Notes: generated from the letters alone by a model not told the origin. A stretch of DNA of 64,000 nt from Palsa-513 sp050010595 (GCA_050010595.1 JBEKKS010000001.1:186001-250000), one strand, 5' to 3'; shown: positions 1-8,689, counted from the first letter of the stretch. Program-made: numbers and translations.

Positions 1-636
1 TGCGTCGGGGGCCGCGTGCAGCAGGGCGCGCGCGCGTCGCTCGCAGTCGAAGATGAAGTGGATCAGCCGCTCGCGGTCGGCCGGCTTGATCGAGTCGAAT
101 GTGAGTGCCGGACTGCCGCTCCCGGCTACGCGCACGACGCGCGCATAGCCCTCGATCGGCTCGCCGCCCGACTCGAGGCGCATGTGGAAGTTCACGTGCT
201 CACCAGGCTTGAGCTTGTCCGGGCCGGCGAGGAGCAGGCCACCGCCACTGAGATCGAGCGCAAACGTGTGGCTGACGCTGCCATCGGCGGCGCGCGCGAG
301 GCGAACCGGGCGCGAGACACGCACGCGCACGAAGCGTCGCCGCTGCTCGACCTCGATCACCTCGTGCACCACGAAGCTGAGCCGCCCTTCGCCGCCCTGG
401 CGCGCCTCGCCGGCGAGCCGCGTCATGCCGCGGGTCGAGCTGCACTCGAGCACGAGCTCCTCGACCGCAGGGAAGTTGAAGACGGCGCCCTGTGCGAGCA
501 CTGAGAGCGTCAGCTCGTTCGCCGACTGCCAGATCACCTCGACGGCGATGTCCTTACCCGGGCCACGCAGCAAGCGGCCGAACGAGCCGCTGAGGGCCGG
601 CAGCGCGACCTTCTCACTCGAGGCCCTCGGGCTCAC
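1..636 (-). CDS. PilZ-domain protein (YcgR-like flagellar brake candidate), 3' end cut by window edge
   Basis: An open frame reads from a GTG at 636 to the window edge, 212 codons without a stop. An N-terminal all-beta YcgR-like region is followed by a PilZ domain. Both c-di-GMP signatures are visible: an RRRFVRVRV stretch (the RxxxR motif) near residue 110 and DLSGGG (the DxSxxG motif) about 35 residues later. PilZ proteins of this type bind c-di-GMP and slow or bias the flagellar motor. The GTG overlaps the flhF stop as GTGA, which fixes the start and places the gene at the downstream end of the flhA-flhF operon. Its true C-terminus lies outside the window. The family call is firm; the motor-brake role is inferred from position. 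Confidence 0.85.
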   Translation of the reverse strand, partial: MSPRASSEKVALPALSGSFGRLLRGPGKDIAVEVIWQSANELTLSVLAQGAVFNFPAVEELVLECSSTRGMTRLAGEARQGGEGRLSFVVHEVIEVEQRRRFVRVRVSRPVRLARAADGSVSHTFALDLSGGGLLLAGPDKLKPGEHVNFHMRLESGGEPIEGYARVVRVAGSGSPALTFDSIKPADRERLIHFIFDCERRARALLHAAPDA

Positions 637-2069
637 GTCAGCAGGCGCTCCGCAATCGCGTTGGGATCGACCGGCTTGAGCGCTCCTGGCAGCTCGAGGC
701 CGTCGTGAACGAACACGACCGGCAGGCCCGCCTCGAGCGAGAGCTCTACGGCGATGCCGAGCTGGTCGGTCTCGTCGGCGTGGGTCACGATCAGGCCGGT
801 CGGACGCATCGGACCGATCGCGGCGAGCAGCTGCCGCGCCGCGGCGGGGTTCGCCGTCGCGGGCACGGTGACGAGCACCTCCTCCGGCGCCAGGGCCGCC
901 AGCTCGAGTCCGAGATTCTCGATCTCCGCCGGGTCGGCCGGCGAGACAGCCGGCGTGTCGGCGACGACCAGCGCGCCTTCGCGTGCGAGCGCAAGCTCGA
1001 GCGCAGCGTGGCTTCCCCGCTGCACCGTCTGCACGCAGACGCCGGCCGGGCGGACGAGCTCGGCGAGCTCCGCGCGCGACCCGTGAGCGCCAAGCACGAC
1101 GCCCTCCACCTTCAGTGCGCTGGCACCGCTGTAGGAGGCAGCAATCGCGGCGGCGCAGCGGGTCTTGCCGGAGCCGCCGCCGCCGACGATCGCGATCAGG
1201 GCACCACTCCGCGGGAGGCCCTGGTGGCGCGGGAGTCGGCGCGAGATGCACGCATGCAGAGCATCGCGCATCCCTCCAGCACCCGCGAACGGCAGGTCGT
1301 GCGAGCAGGCCTCGGCGATCAGCTCCTGCGCGAGGGCGCGGCTCACGCCGCGCGCGGTCAAGAACTCTGCTGCGTCGATGGTCTCGGGCGTCATCTCCTC
1401 CGTGCTCACCGTCGCAGGCGCGGCCCGCACGACGGCTGCCGGCGCCGGCGGCGCGAAGCGGCGCGTCTGCAGCTGGGCCATCGCCGGCTCGCGCTCAGCT
1501 GTGCCGGCCTGGGGCTCAACACTCGCGAAAGCCGGCGCTCGCATGTAGGTCGCAGGGGGCACCGGCCTCGCGGAGCCGAGGGTCGGCGTCGGCACGACAG
1601 GCATCTCGATCGTTGGCGGATCGAGTTCGGTCTCCTGCGCCGGCCCGGCGTCCGCCGCCGCATCGCTCGCCGCCGCGAGCGCGGTGGAGAAGTCGCCGCT
1701 GCGCTGGTCCTCTTCATCGTCGTGGGCGGCAACTGCCACGACGCCGTCGAGATCCGTCAGCGGGTCGGCGTCCTCGCCGTCATAGAGGTCGAGTCGCGGC
1801 GCCGCCATCGCTTCGACTTCGATGAAACGGCGCGCGAAGAAGCCGCCGACACCGCCGACGAGACCTTCGCGCTGGTAGGTCACGATCGCTTCCGGGCCGA
1901 GCTCGTCGCGGATCCGGGGCAGAATCTCGGAGAGGTCACGCCCGCGGTAAGTCCGCCGCTCGCCGCCGGCGCCTTGCCCGTCCTCGCCGGCTCGCGGCCG
2001 GACGCGCTCCTCTGCGCCCGTGAGTCCCTGCCTTCCCGCCACTTCTGGGGGTGCCTGTGCGGGTGTCAT
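633..2069 (-). CDS. flhF: Flagellar SRP-like GTPase FlhF
   Basis: FlhF is an SRP54-type GTPase that helps set the site and number of flagella. The N-terminus (TYRGRDLSEILPRIRDELG, then an FFARRFIEVEA stretch) is the typical FlhF opening. A poorly conserved linker rich in Ala and Pro follows. The NG GTPase domain starts near residue 295 with the P-loop GGGGSGKT. A DTPAVSP segment stands where DTAG-type G3 is expected, and THADE stands where the TKxD G4 motif is expected, so the G motifs are divergent. The start ATG overlaps the flhA stop by 4 bp (ATGA). No flhG partner gene follows; a PilZ gene does. Confidence 0.92.
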   Translation of the reverse strand: MTPAQAPPEVAGRQGLTGAEERVRPRAGEDGQGAGGERRTYRGRDLSEILPRIRDELGPEAIVTYQREGLVGGVGGFFARRFIEVEAMAAPRLDLYDGEDADPLTDLDGVVAVAAHDDEEDQRSGDFSTALAAASDAAADAGPAQETELDPPTIEMPVVPTPTLGSARPVPPATYMRAPAFASVEPQAGTAEREPAMAQLQTRRFAPPAPAAVVRAAPATVSTEEMTPETIDAAEFLTARGVSRALAQELIAEACSHDLPFAGAGGMRDALHACISRRLPRHQGLPRSGALIAIVGGGGSGKTRCAAAIAASYSGASALKVEGVVLGAHGSRAELAELVRPAGVCVQTVQRGSHAALELALAREGALVVADTPAVSPADPAEIENLGLELAALAPEEVLVTVPATANPAAARQLLAAIGPMRPTGLIVTHADETDQLGIAVELSLEAGLPVVFVHDGLELPGALKPVDPNAIAERLLT

Positions 2070-4153
2070 GCGCTAACCACTCCAATCGTCTCGACACTGA
2101 TGCCGGGGGTGATCTCGTTGTAAGAGCAGACCGCGAGCTGCGGGATCGCCTGCGCGACGAGCCGCCTGATGTGGCGCCGGACGCGCGCCGAGCAGAGCAG
2201 CACCGGCCGCGCGCCGCGCGCCGCGCCCTGCTCCGTCTGACTGCGCAGCGCGCTGACGACGGCCTCGGCACGCGTTGGATCCATCGCGAGCTGCTCGCCA
2301 TCGGCCGTTTGCGTGATCGACGTCGCAAATTCCTGCTCGATCGACGGATCGAGCGTGATCGCGCGCAAGCGTTGCTGTGCGTCGAGGTGGGGCGCGGTTA
2401 TCGCCCGACCAAGCGCCTGCCGTGCGTATTCCGCGAGGACACTCGGATCACGCGTTACCCGGGCCTTGTCGCCGATCGCTTCGACGATCGTCCCAAGATC
2501 GCGCACACAGACGCCCTCGCCGAGCAGCGACTGCAAGACGCGCTGGATCTCCCCGAGTGACAGGACCTCTGGCACCACCTCGTCAACGACAGCAGCATTG
2601 GTTTCCTTGAGCCGATCGAGCAATTGACGCGTGTCTTGCCGTGTCAGCAATCCAGCCGCGTGGGCTCGGATCGTCTCCGTCAAGTGCGTGACGATCACCG
2701 ATTCTCCGTCGACGACCGTGTAGCCGCGTGCCTCCGCTTCGGCTTGAGTGGCGTCCGCAATCCACGTCGCCGGCATGCCGAACGCGGGCTCGGTCGTGGC
2801 GATGCCCGACAGCTGACCTACGGCATCGCCCGGATTCATCGCCAAATGATGCCCGGCGACGATACGGCCTCGAGCCACATCGACCCCGCGGACCTTGACC
2901 ACGTACTCGTGGGACTCGAGACCGATCTCGTCATGAATGCGGACCGCCGGAATCACGATGCCGAGCTCCCCCGCTATCTGGCGGCGGATCGCCGAGACGC
3001 GGCTCACCAGCGTTCCGCCACCCTGCCGATCGACGAGCGGCACGAGCCCAAAGCCGATCGCAAGCTCGAGCGGATCGAGCGGCAGCTCGCCGAGGACCGC
3101 CTCCTTCGACGCGGGCAGGGCCGGCTTGACGGCAGCGGCCTTGGCAGCCTCAGCGGCGGCTGCCTTTTCCTTCGGCGTGTCGGGAAGGCCGTCGCGTACC
3201 GCCCAGCCCAGCGCGGTGAGGCAGCCGCCAACGAGCAGGAACGGGATCGTCGGCAGGCCTGGCACGAAGCCGAACAGGCAGATGACCGTGCCGGCGACGA
3301 GCGGCGCGCGGCGCTGGCTGAGGATTTGGCGCGCGATGTCTGTGCCGAGATCGGAGTCAGACGCGGAGCGCGTGACGATGATGCCGGTTGCGACCGAGAT
3401 CAGGAGTGCTGGGATCTGGGCCGCGAGACCGTCGCCGACCGTTAGGCGCGAGTAGGTGTTGATCGCGTCGCTGAACGACAGGTGGTTCTGCGCGACGCCG
3501 ACAACGATGCCGCCGACGAGGTTGATGAGGATGATCACGACGGCGGCCACTGCATCGCCGCGGACGAACTTGGCGGCACCGTCCATTGCGCCGTAGAAGT
3601 CAGCTTCGCGGGCGATCTCGCGGCGGCGGCTGCGCGCCTGCTCGTCGGTGATCAGGCCGGCGTTGAGGTCGGCGTCGATCGACATCTGCTTGCCCGGCAT
3701 CGCGTCGAGGGTGAAGCGAGCACCGACCTCGGCGACCCGCCCGGCGCCATTCGTGACGACCACGAACTGGATCACGACGAGGATCAGGAAGATCACGAGG
3801 CCGATCAGCACGTTCCCGCCGACGACGAACTTGCCGAACGCGGCGACGACGTTGCCGGCGTTTCCATGCGTGAGGATCAGGCGCGTCACCGACACGTTGA
3901 TCGCGAGTCGGAACATTGTCGTCAGCAGCAGCAGGCTCGGGAACGAGGAGAAGTCGAGCGCCTTGGTCAGGTACATCGTCGCGACGACGACCGCGAGCGC
4001 AGCTGAGATGTTGAGCGTGATGAAGAGGTCGATCAGCGGCGAGGGCAGCGGGATCACGAGCATCGACACGACGAGGACGACCGCGCCCGCCGCGACGAGG
4101 TCGACGTGCTTGAGCAGCAGTTGCATCGGGCTGTCGGATGACTTGTTCATCAC
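2066..4153 (-). CDS. flhA: Flagellar type III export gate protein FlhA
   Basis: FlhA (695 aa) forms the nonameric ring of the flagellar export gate. The first ~310 residues contain about eight membrane segments and the conserved cytoplasmic loop between them (KFVRGDAVAAVVIILINLVGG; FMPGKQMSIDADLNAG-like DAMPGKQMSIDADLNAG). An Ala/Lys-rich linker (~325-350) leads to the soluble C-terminal ring domain, which docks chaperone-substrate complexes. Length matches the family (about 690 aa). Start and stop overlap flhB and flhF by 4 bp, so translation is probably coupled through flhB-flhA-flhF. Confidence 0.97.
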   Translation of the reverse strand: MMNKSSDSPMQLLLKHVDLVAAGAVVLVVSMLVIPLPSPLIDLFITLNISAALAVVVATMYLTKALDFSSFPSLLLLTTMFRLAINVSVTRLILTHGNAGNVVAAFGKFVVGGNVLIGLVIFLILVVIQFVVVTNGAGRVAEVGARFTLDAMPGKQMSIDADLNAGLITDEQARSRRREIAREADFYGAMDGAAKFVRGDAVAAVVIILINLVGGIVVGVAQNHLSFSDAINTYSRLTVGDGLAAQIPALLISVATGIIVTRSASDSDLGTDIARQILSQRRAPLVAGTVICLFGFVPGLPTIPFLLVGGCLTALGWAVRDGLPDTPKEKAAAAEAAKAAAVKPALPASKEAVLGELPLDPLELAIGFGLVPLVDRQGGGTLVSRVSAIRRQIAGELGIVIPAVRIHDEIGLESHEYVVKVRGVDVARGRIVAGHHLAMNPGDAVGQLSGIATTEPAFGMPATWIADATQAEAEARGYTVVDGESVIVTHLTETIRAHAAGLLTRQDTRQLLDRLKETNAAVVDEVVPEVLSLGEIQRVLQSLLGEGVCVRDLGTIVEAIGDKARVTRDPSVLAEYARQALGRAITAPHLDAQQRLRAITLDPSIEQEFATSITQTADGEQLAMDPTRAEAVVSALRSQTEQGAARGARPVLLCSARVRRHIRRLVAQAIPQLAVCSYNEITPGISVETIGVVSA

Positions 4154-5217
4154 AGCGCCTTGCGGCGGCCCGCGAGCCTGTAGACGAATGCGAGCAGCTG
4201 GGCGACGGCCTGCCAGAGCTGCTCGGGGACGAGCTGCCCGATCTCGACGCTCCCGTGAAGGGCGCGAGCGAGCGGTGGATCCGCGACGATCGGCACGTCG
4301 TTCTCCTCGGCGATCCGGCGAATCTGCGCGGCGACGAGATCTTGGCCTTTCGCAACGACCTCCGGCGCAGCTTTCGTCCCGTCGTAGACGAGGGCGACCG
4401 CGTAGTGCGTCGGGTTGGTGACGACCACATCCGCCGTCGGTACCGCTGCCATCATCCGCGCTCGTGCCGCCTGAATCTGGCGGCGGCGCAGCGCTGAGCG
4501 CACTTCCGGTGGCAGCGTGTGCTGGCGCGCCTCATCCTTCACTTCCTGGCGCGTCATCTTCAGGCTCTTCTCGTGGCGCCGCCGCTGATAGACGAAGTCG
4601 ACGATGCCGATCAACAGGTAGGCGAACGCGGACCGCTCGACGATCGCTGTGACAGAGCTCTTGACGAGCGCTCCGAGCATTCCCGGCGGGGTACCGACGC
4701 CCGCCGCCAAGCCCGTCAGCTGCGGAATCAGCGTGAGCGCCACGACAACCGCGACGACCGACACCTTGGCGAGCGACTTGAACGTGTCGAACAGGAGCCG
4801 CGGCCCGAAGAGGTTCTTCAGTCCACTCATCGGATTGATCCGCCCGAAGTTCGGCTTCAGCTGCTGGAAGGACGGGTGCCAGCCAACCTGTCCGAGGTTT
4901 GCCAGCACGCCGGCGCCCATGCAGACGGCCGCCACCGGCGCAACCGTCGCCAGCAGGACATCGATGATCAGCGCCTCCACCCCCTTCAGACCTGCCGCGC
5001 TCGCCACGACATTCGGGTGCGCGATCTCTGCGAAAGCGCGCTCCATCGCGCCGCCGGCAGTCGTGACGATCGTCGATCCGAGGGCGATCACAGCGATGAA
5101 CCCTGCGAGCAGGACGATCGCGCCGTTCAGGTCGGAGCTCTTTGGCGAGCGACTCTTGCGCCGCGCCTCGCGACGGCGCTTGGGAGTCGGCTTCTCAGTG
5201 CGGTCGACGTCAGGCAT
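4150..5217 (-). CDS. flhB: Flagellar export switch protein FlhB
   Basis: FlhB (355 aa) sits in the export gate and switches secretion from rod/hook to filament substrates. It begins with a basic, charged tail (DRTEKPTPKRRREARRKSR) typical of FlhB, followed by four membrane segments. The autocleavage motif NPTH is intact near residue 268, within TNPTHYAVAL, followed by the conserved ADPPLARAL near the end. Lengths of both domains are normal. It begins directly after the fliR stop and overlaps flhA by 4 bp. A separate gene at 27,879-28,139 encodes only an FlhB-like C-terminal domain. Confidence 0.97.
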   Translation of the reverse strand: MPDVDRTEKPTPKRRREARRKSRSPKSSDLNGAIVLLAGFIAVIALGSTIVTTAGGAMERAFAEIAHPNVVASAAGLKGVEALIIDVLLATVAPVAAVCMGAGVLANLGQVGWHPSFQQLKPNFGRINPMSGLKNLFGPRLLFDTFKSLAKVSVVAVVVALTLIPQLTGLAAGVGTPPGMLGALVKSSVTAIVERSAFAYLLIGIVDFVYQRRRHEKSLKMTRQEVKDEARQHTLPPEVRSALRRRQIQAARARMMAAVPTADVVVTNPTHYAVALVYDGTKAAPEVVAKGQDLVAAQIRRIAEENDVPIVADPPLARALHGSVEIGQLVPEQLWQAVAQLLAFVYRLAGRRKAL

Positions 5218-6012
5218 CTAGACCGCCCCCAGCTCACGCAGGGCAGTTCCGAGCGACCCCGAGATCTGGTCCCCGAGCCAGCCGCCCAGGAAGGGCAGCG
5301 AGATCGTGACCGCGATGATCGCGACACCGACCCGGACGGGGAAGCCGACCGCGAACACGTTGAGCTGCGGCACGACGCGCGAGAGCATCCCGAAGGCGAT
5401 GTCGGTGATGATCACGGCAAGCATCACCGGCGCCGCGAGCTCGAGCGCCGCGGTGCAGATCGTCGTGAACATGCTCACCGAGCCGCCGACGATCGAATCG
5501 ACCGCGACGGTGCCGGTCAGCGGCACGAGCCGGAAGGTCTGCTCGACTCCGCGCAGCACCCACCCGTCACCGCCGAACGCGACGAACACCGCGGTACCAA
5601 CCAGCGCATAGAGCTGGCTGAGGATCGCGTCCTGCGTACCGGTGAGCGGGTTGAGCATCGCACCGAAAGAGAACCCCGCGACCGCGTCGAGGATCGAGCC
5701 GGCTGCCTGGACCGCGGCGAACATCGCTGCCAGCGCGAAAGCGAGCGCGCCCCCGACCAGCAGCTGCTCGAGCACCAGCCCCACGACCTGCATGCCGCCC
5801 GTGGGGATCTGCTGGCCGTGTGCCGCGATACCGGTGAGGCCCATCGCAAGGCCGACGGCGATCGCGGTCCGCACCTGGGGCGGTAGGTAGCTCGATGAGA
5901 ACAGCGGTGCGATCACGAACAGCGGCGCGACGCGCACGAGCACGAGGAAGAACGCAAGGACGTTCGACGGTCCGACTGCGTTCAGCAGCTGGTTGATCTG
6001 AGCAGCGCTCAT
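5218..6012 (-). CDS. fliR: Flagellar export gate protein FliR
   Basis: FliR (264 aa) is an integral membrane component of the export gate core with FliP and FliQ. The protein is strongly hydrophobic, with about six membrane segments and the family order of small and aromatic residues (FFLVLVRVAPLFVIAPLFSS at the N-terminus; a C-terminal ending in FLGGWLGDQ). Length is usual for FliR. The ATG overlaps the fliQ stop by 1 bp and the gene abuts flhB. Nothing unusual was seen. Confidence 0.95.
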   Translation of the reverse strand: MSAAQINQLLNAVGPSNVLAFFLVLVRVAPLFVIAPLFSSSYLPPQVRTAIAVGLAMGLTGIAAHGQQIPTGGMQVVGLVLEQLLVGGALAFALAAMFAAVQAAGSILDAVAGFSFGAMLNPLTGTQDAILSQLYALVGTAVFVAFGGDGWVLRGVEQTFRLVPLTGTVAVDSIVGGSVSMFTTICTAALELAAPVMLAVIITDIAFGMLSRVVPQLNVFAVGFPVRVGVAIIAVTISLPFLGGWLGDQISGSLGTALRELGAV

Positions 6013-6281
6013 CAGCGGACGAGCCCTGGTATCGAAAGGAACAGGTTCTGCGTGTAGTCAACGAGGTTGCCGAGCATCCACGGCCCGAGCACGAGGATCA
6101 CGACACCGACCCCGACGATCTTTGGGATGAACGACAGGGTCTGCTCCTGGATCTGCGTGACAGCTTGGAACAGGCTGACCACGAGACCGACGGCAAGGCC
6201 GACGAGCAGCAGCGGTCCACCGACCTCCATCGCCAGCGTCATCGCCTGGCTCGCCAGGTTGACTGCGGTGTTCTGGTCCAT
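6012..6281 (-). CDS. fliQ: Flagellar export gate protein FliQ
   Basis: FliQ is a small two-helix hairpin membrane protein of the FliPQR export core. The 89-residue length, an N-terminal helix around residues 15-37 and a second around 50-75, and the family motif VVSLFQAVTQIQEQTLSFIPKI (middle of the protein) are all present. It shares single-base start/stop overlaps with fliP and fliR, consistent with one transcriptional and translational unit. Confidence 0.97.
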   Translation of the reverse strand: MDQNTAVNLASQAMTLAMEVGGPLLLVGLAVGLVVSLFQAVTQIQEQTLSFIPKIVGVGVVILVLGPWMLGNLVDYTQNLFLSIPGLVR

Positions 6282-6916
6282 CAGTGGAAGCTCGCCACGA
6301 GCGAGTCGATGACAAGTGCCCAGCCGTTGACAAGGACGAACAGAAGGATCTTGAACGGCAGCGAGACGAACGTCGGCGGGAGCATGATCATGCCCATGCT
6401 CATCAGCGTTGAGCTGACAATCAGGTCGATGATCAAGAACGGCAGGAAGATCAAGAAGCCGATCTCGAACGCGGTCTTCAGCTCGCTGACGATGAACGCC
6501 GGAATCAGCACGTAAGTTGGGACCTGGGCCCGCGTCTGGGGAGCGGAGCGATGCGCGAGGCCTTCGAACAGATCGATGTCCGCCGCGTTCGTCTGAGCGA
6601 ACATGAACTCCCGCAATGGCTCGATCGCGTCATCGATCGCGACCGAGGTGCTGATCTGGTGGTGCTCGAGCGGATCCCAGGCGTCCTTCTTGATCGCCGA
6701 GATCGTCGGGGACATCACGAACAGCGTCAGGAACAGCGCGATGCCGATCAGCACCTGGTTCGGCGGCGTCGTCTGCAGCCCGACCGCGTTGCGGACGAAG
6801 CTCAGCACGATGATGATCCGCGTGAAGCTGGTGACCGTGAACAGCAGCGCCGGCACCAGCGACAGCGCGCCGACCAGCAGTAGGACCTGGACGGTGTTCG
6901 CGCTGCTGACGTTCAC
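6281..6916 (-). CDS. fliP: Flagellar export gate protein FliP
   Basis: FliP forms the core of the export channel. Family signatures include LVPALLFTVTSFTRIIIVLS, then FVRNAVGLQTTPPNQVLIG, an MSPTI periplasmic segment and four membrane helices. The frame is open upstream to an ATG at 6994, but that start would overlap fliO by 82 bp. The GTG at 6916 overlaps the fliO stop as GTGA, matches the overlap style of the operon, and gives a 211-residue protein whose N-terminal hydrophobic segment follows directly. I chose 6916. Confidence 0.93.
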   Translation of the reverse strand: MNVSSANTVQVLLLVGALSLVPALLFTVTSFTRIIIVLSFVRNAVGLQTTPPNQVLIGIALFLTLFVMSPTISAIKKDAWDPLEHHQISTSVAIDDAIEPLREFMFAQTNAADIDLFEGLAHRSAPQTRAQVPTYVLIPAFIVSELKTAFEIGFLIFLPFLIIDLIVSSTLMSMGMIMLPPTFVSLPFKILLFVLVNGWALVIDSLVASFH

Positions 6917-7632
6917 GATCGCACCGTCAGGCGGCGCAACGTTTCGATCAGGCGCGGACTCGAGCTGTCCTGGGCGGCGCCGAGATGGCGCCAACTGGCG
7001 CTGAGCGCCGGGTCTGGCGAGCCGTCGGGCATCATCGACCCGGCTGCGTCGTGCAGCAGCTTGTCTTGCCCGAGCGCGTCGAGCACGCCGTTTGCGAGCG
7101 CCTCCGCCTCGGTGTAGCGCTGGATCGGCGCGACGCCCGTCTCCGATACGCCGACGAGGATCACGTCCGTGCCGGCGCGTACGAGATGCAGCGCCCGCCC
7201 GGAGCCGAGCGGTAGCGTCGCGATGCTCGCCAGCCCGCGCCCGGTCGCTTCGTCATCGCGGCTGCGCTTGACGCGTCGCAAAACCCAGGTCACGCCGTAG
7301 ATCGCGGCGATCACGAGCAGCAGGCCGCCGATCGTGCGCAGCACGCTAGCTCCGCCGAGGCTGCCGTTCGTGCTGCTTGCCTTCGTCGTCCCGGTGCTCA
7401 GCGGCGTGTTCTCGGAGGCGAACTCCCCCGTGTATCTCCTGCGCCCCTTCTTGCCGGCCGTCTTCTGCTTTGCCATCGCGGCACGCAGCACCGCGCTGCC
7501 GCGTTCGACCCCGGCGGTCGTGCTTGCCACCGGCGCGCGATCCCGGTGCGCACCATGCGCCCACGCAGCGCTCGTCGGAGCGCCAAGCAGGACCGCCACA
7601 GCGGCCGCGAAAAGGAAGCGACGTACCGTCAT
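6913..7632 (-). CDS. fliO: Flagellar assembly protein FliO
   Basis: FliO is an accessory protein that stabilises assembly of the FliP ring. The ATG at 7632 begins MTVRRFLFAAAVAVLLGAP, a clear signal peptide. A low-complexity extracytoplasmic stretch follows, then a membrane helix near residues 95-115 (TIGGLLLVIAAIYGVTWVL) and the FliO cytoplasmic domain (ATLPLGSGRALHLVRAGTDVILVG). The frame is open upstream to 7683, but that extension lies in structured leader DNA and lacks a reason to be used. A GGAG ribosome site lies 10 nt before 7632 and is folded into a hairpin, described separately. The gene is separated from fliN by about 180 bp, the widest gap in this export-gate operon. Confidence 0.88.
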   Translation of the reverse strand: MTVRRFLFAAAVAVLLGAPTSAAWAHGAHRDRAPVASTTAGVERGSAVLRAAMAKQKTAGKKGRRRYTGEFASENTPLSTGTTKASSTNGSLGGASVLRTIGGLLLVIAAIYGVTWVLRRVKRSRDDEATGRGLASIATLPLGSGRALHLVRAGTDVILVGVSETGVAPIQRYTEAEALANGVLDALGQDKLLHDAAGSMMPDGSPDPALSASWRHLGAAQDSSSPRLIETLRRLTVRS

Positions 7633-7814
7633 CGAGGGCTGACTCCGAGGGAGGAGTCGAACCCGTAATCGACAGCGCCCCACCGGCCTTTAGAGAGCCG
7701 ACAGACGCCCGGTTACGGAGGCCCGGGCGCCAAGCCCAGCACGGCGAATCTCAGTCGCGCGTGCCTTTCCCGGTCTACTAGCCGGCTACCCGTGCGTGGG
7801 TAGGCCGGGGAGGC
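7633..7814 (-). promoter_or_regulatory. Structured RNA leader between fliN and fliO (candidate cis-regulatory RNA)
   Basis: This is the only large gap in an otherwise abutting operon and is dense in inverted repeats. Read on the minus strand: a hairpin with GCACG/CGTGC arms (7739-7764); a GCCCGG/CCGGGC hairpin (7707-7728); a CGGCT/GGCCG hairpin (about 7682-7698); a GTCGA/TCGAC hairpin (7656-7673); and a GACTCC/GGAGTC hairpin (7641-7658) that buries the fliO GGAG ribosome site. The last two share three bases, so they exclude each other. The loops of the 7707 and 7656 hairpins are complementary (TTACGG with CCGTAA), allowing a kissing interaction. I do not recognise a known riboswitch class. 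The structure is seen; the regulatory role is inferred. Confidence 0.5.
7782..7808 (-). terminator. Stem-loop just after the fliN stop
   Basis: A GC-rich hairpin with TACCC/GGGTA inner arms and CCGG/CCGG-type outer arms with one bulge starts 6 bases after the fliN stop. It lacks a T-run, so it may be an attenuator, a processing site or the first helix of the fliO leader instead of a full terminator. Confidence 0.4.
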
Positions 7815-8231
7815 CTAAGCGGCGTTGACTACTTCTGCTTCGACCAGCTCGGGCGGCTCAGGCTCTTGCGTGGCCAGCTCGCCCGGGGCCGCGAGTGCGG
7901 CGGACGTGCTGAGCGTTGCCTCGCCACCGCTGACGACCTCGGTGATTCGCAGGCCAAACTCCTCATCGATGACGACGACCTCGCCGCGGGCGATTCGTGT
8001 TCCGTTGACGAGCAGGTCGAGTGGCTCCTCGGCGAGCCGGTCGAGCTTGACGGTCGAGCCGGGCCGGAGCCCGAGCGTCTCCCCGACAGTCATGCGCGCC
8101 CGCCCGATCTCGACCGTCAGCTCGACCGGCACCTCGCGCAACCGCGTGAGGTCCGTCGCCTGGCCGAGCACGGCCGGATTCCCGGCGCTCGCTTGCGCCT
8201 GCAATGGCTCGTAGTCGAGGTCCTCTGGCAT
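7815..8231 (-). CDS. fliN: Flagellar motor switch protein FliN
   Basis: FliN is the C-ring protein that, with FliM, forms the lower part of the rotor and binds export substrates through FliH. The SpoA/FliN domain lies at residues ~30-105 (REVPVELTVEIGRARMTVGE, then LGLRPGSTVKLDRLAEEPLDLLVNG and ARGEVVVIDEEFGLRITEV), all textbook. An acidic, Pro/Glu-rich tail follows. The gene is 8 bp downstream of fliL. In most organisms fliM sits exactly here, but there is no room for it. Confidence 0.93.
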   Translation of the reverse strand: MPEDLDYEPLQAQASAGNPAVLGQATDLTRLREVPVELTVEIGRARMTVGETLGLRPGSTVKLDRLAEEPLDLLVNGTRIARGEVVVIDEEFGLRITEVVSGGEATLSTSAALAAPGELATQEPEPPELVEAEVVNAA

Positions 8232-8239
8232 GGCTGCTC

Positions 8240-8689
8240 CTATTGCACGGTGAGGTCGGGGAACAGAACCTGTGCGACCTTCACATCGGTCTGATTGTCA
8301 ATCGTCTTGAGGATGTTGCCTTCGAGCTCAGCGCGCGAGCTCGCGTTCAGCAGCGCGCTGCCGGACTCGTTCGTCAACGCGTTGGTGATGATCGAGCGCA
8401 CCACGGCCTCTTCCGGCAGCGTGCCGATCGTGTCGCCGACGGAGCTCGTCGTCACGTCGGAAGACGATGCAGCTGCGCTCGCGCCGTCGGCCTGGCCCGG
8501 CTGCAGAACCAGCGTCACGGCAACCTTCGCGAACTGGCCGTCCGAGAGGTTGATCAGGAAGTCCTGCGGCAGCGTGTAGACGCTGCCGTTGACCTTGTCC
8601 TTCACGGGCTTCGGCTTGACCATCATCTTGTAGGCGACGCCGCCGCCGACAATGACTACGAGAAGGCCGATGATCAGTTTCTTCTTCAT
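8240..8689 (-). CDS. fliL: Flagellar basal body-associated protein FliL
   Basis: FliL associates with the stator around the MotB plug and supports torque. The 149-residue protein starts MKKKLIIGLLVVIVGGGVAY, a single N-terminal membrane anchor, followed by the FliL periplasmic domain (LPQDFLINLSDGQFAKVAVTLVLQ). The end (LKTIDNQTDVKVAQVLFPDLTVQ) matches the conserved FliL C-terminus, which normally finishes with F.(D/E)FI.Q. It lies between motB and fliN on the same strand. GC-rich spacing of 34 bp separates it from motB. Confidence 0.92.
   Translation of the reverse strand: MKKKLIIGLLVVIVGGGVAYKMMVKPKPVKDKVNGSVYTLPQDFLINLSDGQFAKVAVTLVLQPGQADGASAAASSSDVTTSSVGDTIGTLPEEAVVRSIITNALTNESGSALLNASSRAELEGNILKTIDNQTDVKVAQVLFPDLTVQ

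Noticed and set aside
7640..7730. A tRNA-like signal on the minus strand: GGGTTCGACTCC (T-arm-like) and an arm with a CTCTAAA loop that would give a CUA anticodon, resembling a selenocysteine tRNA reading UAG.
   Set aside because: No acceptor stem or D-arm can be formed around it, the T-stem has mismatches, and the distances are too short for a tRNA. The bases are better explained by the overlapping hairpins of the fliO leader.
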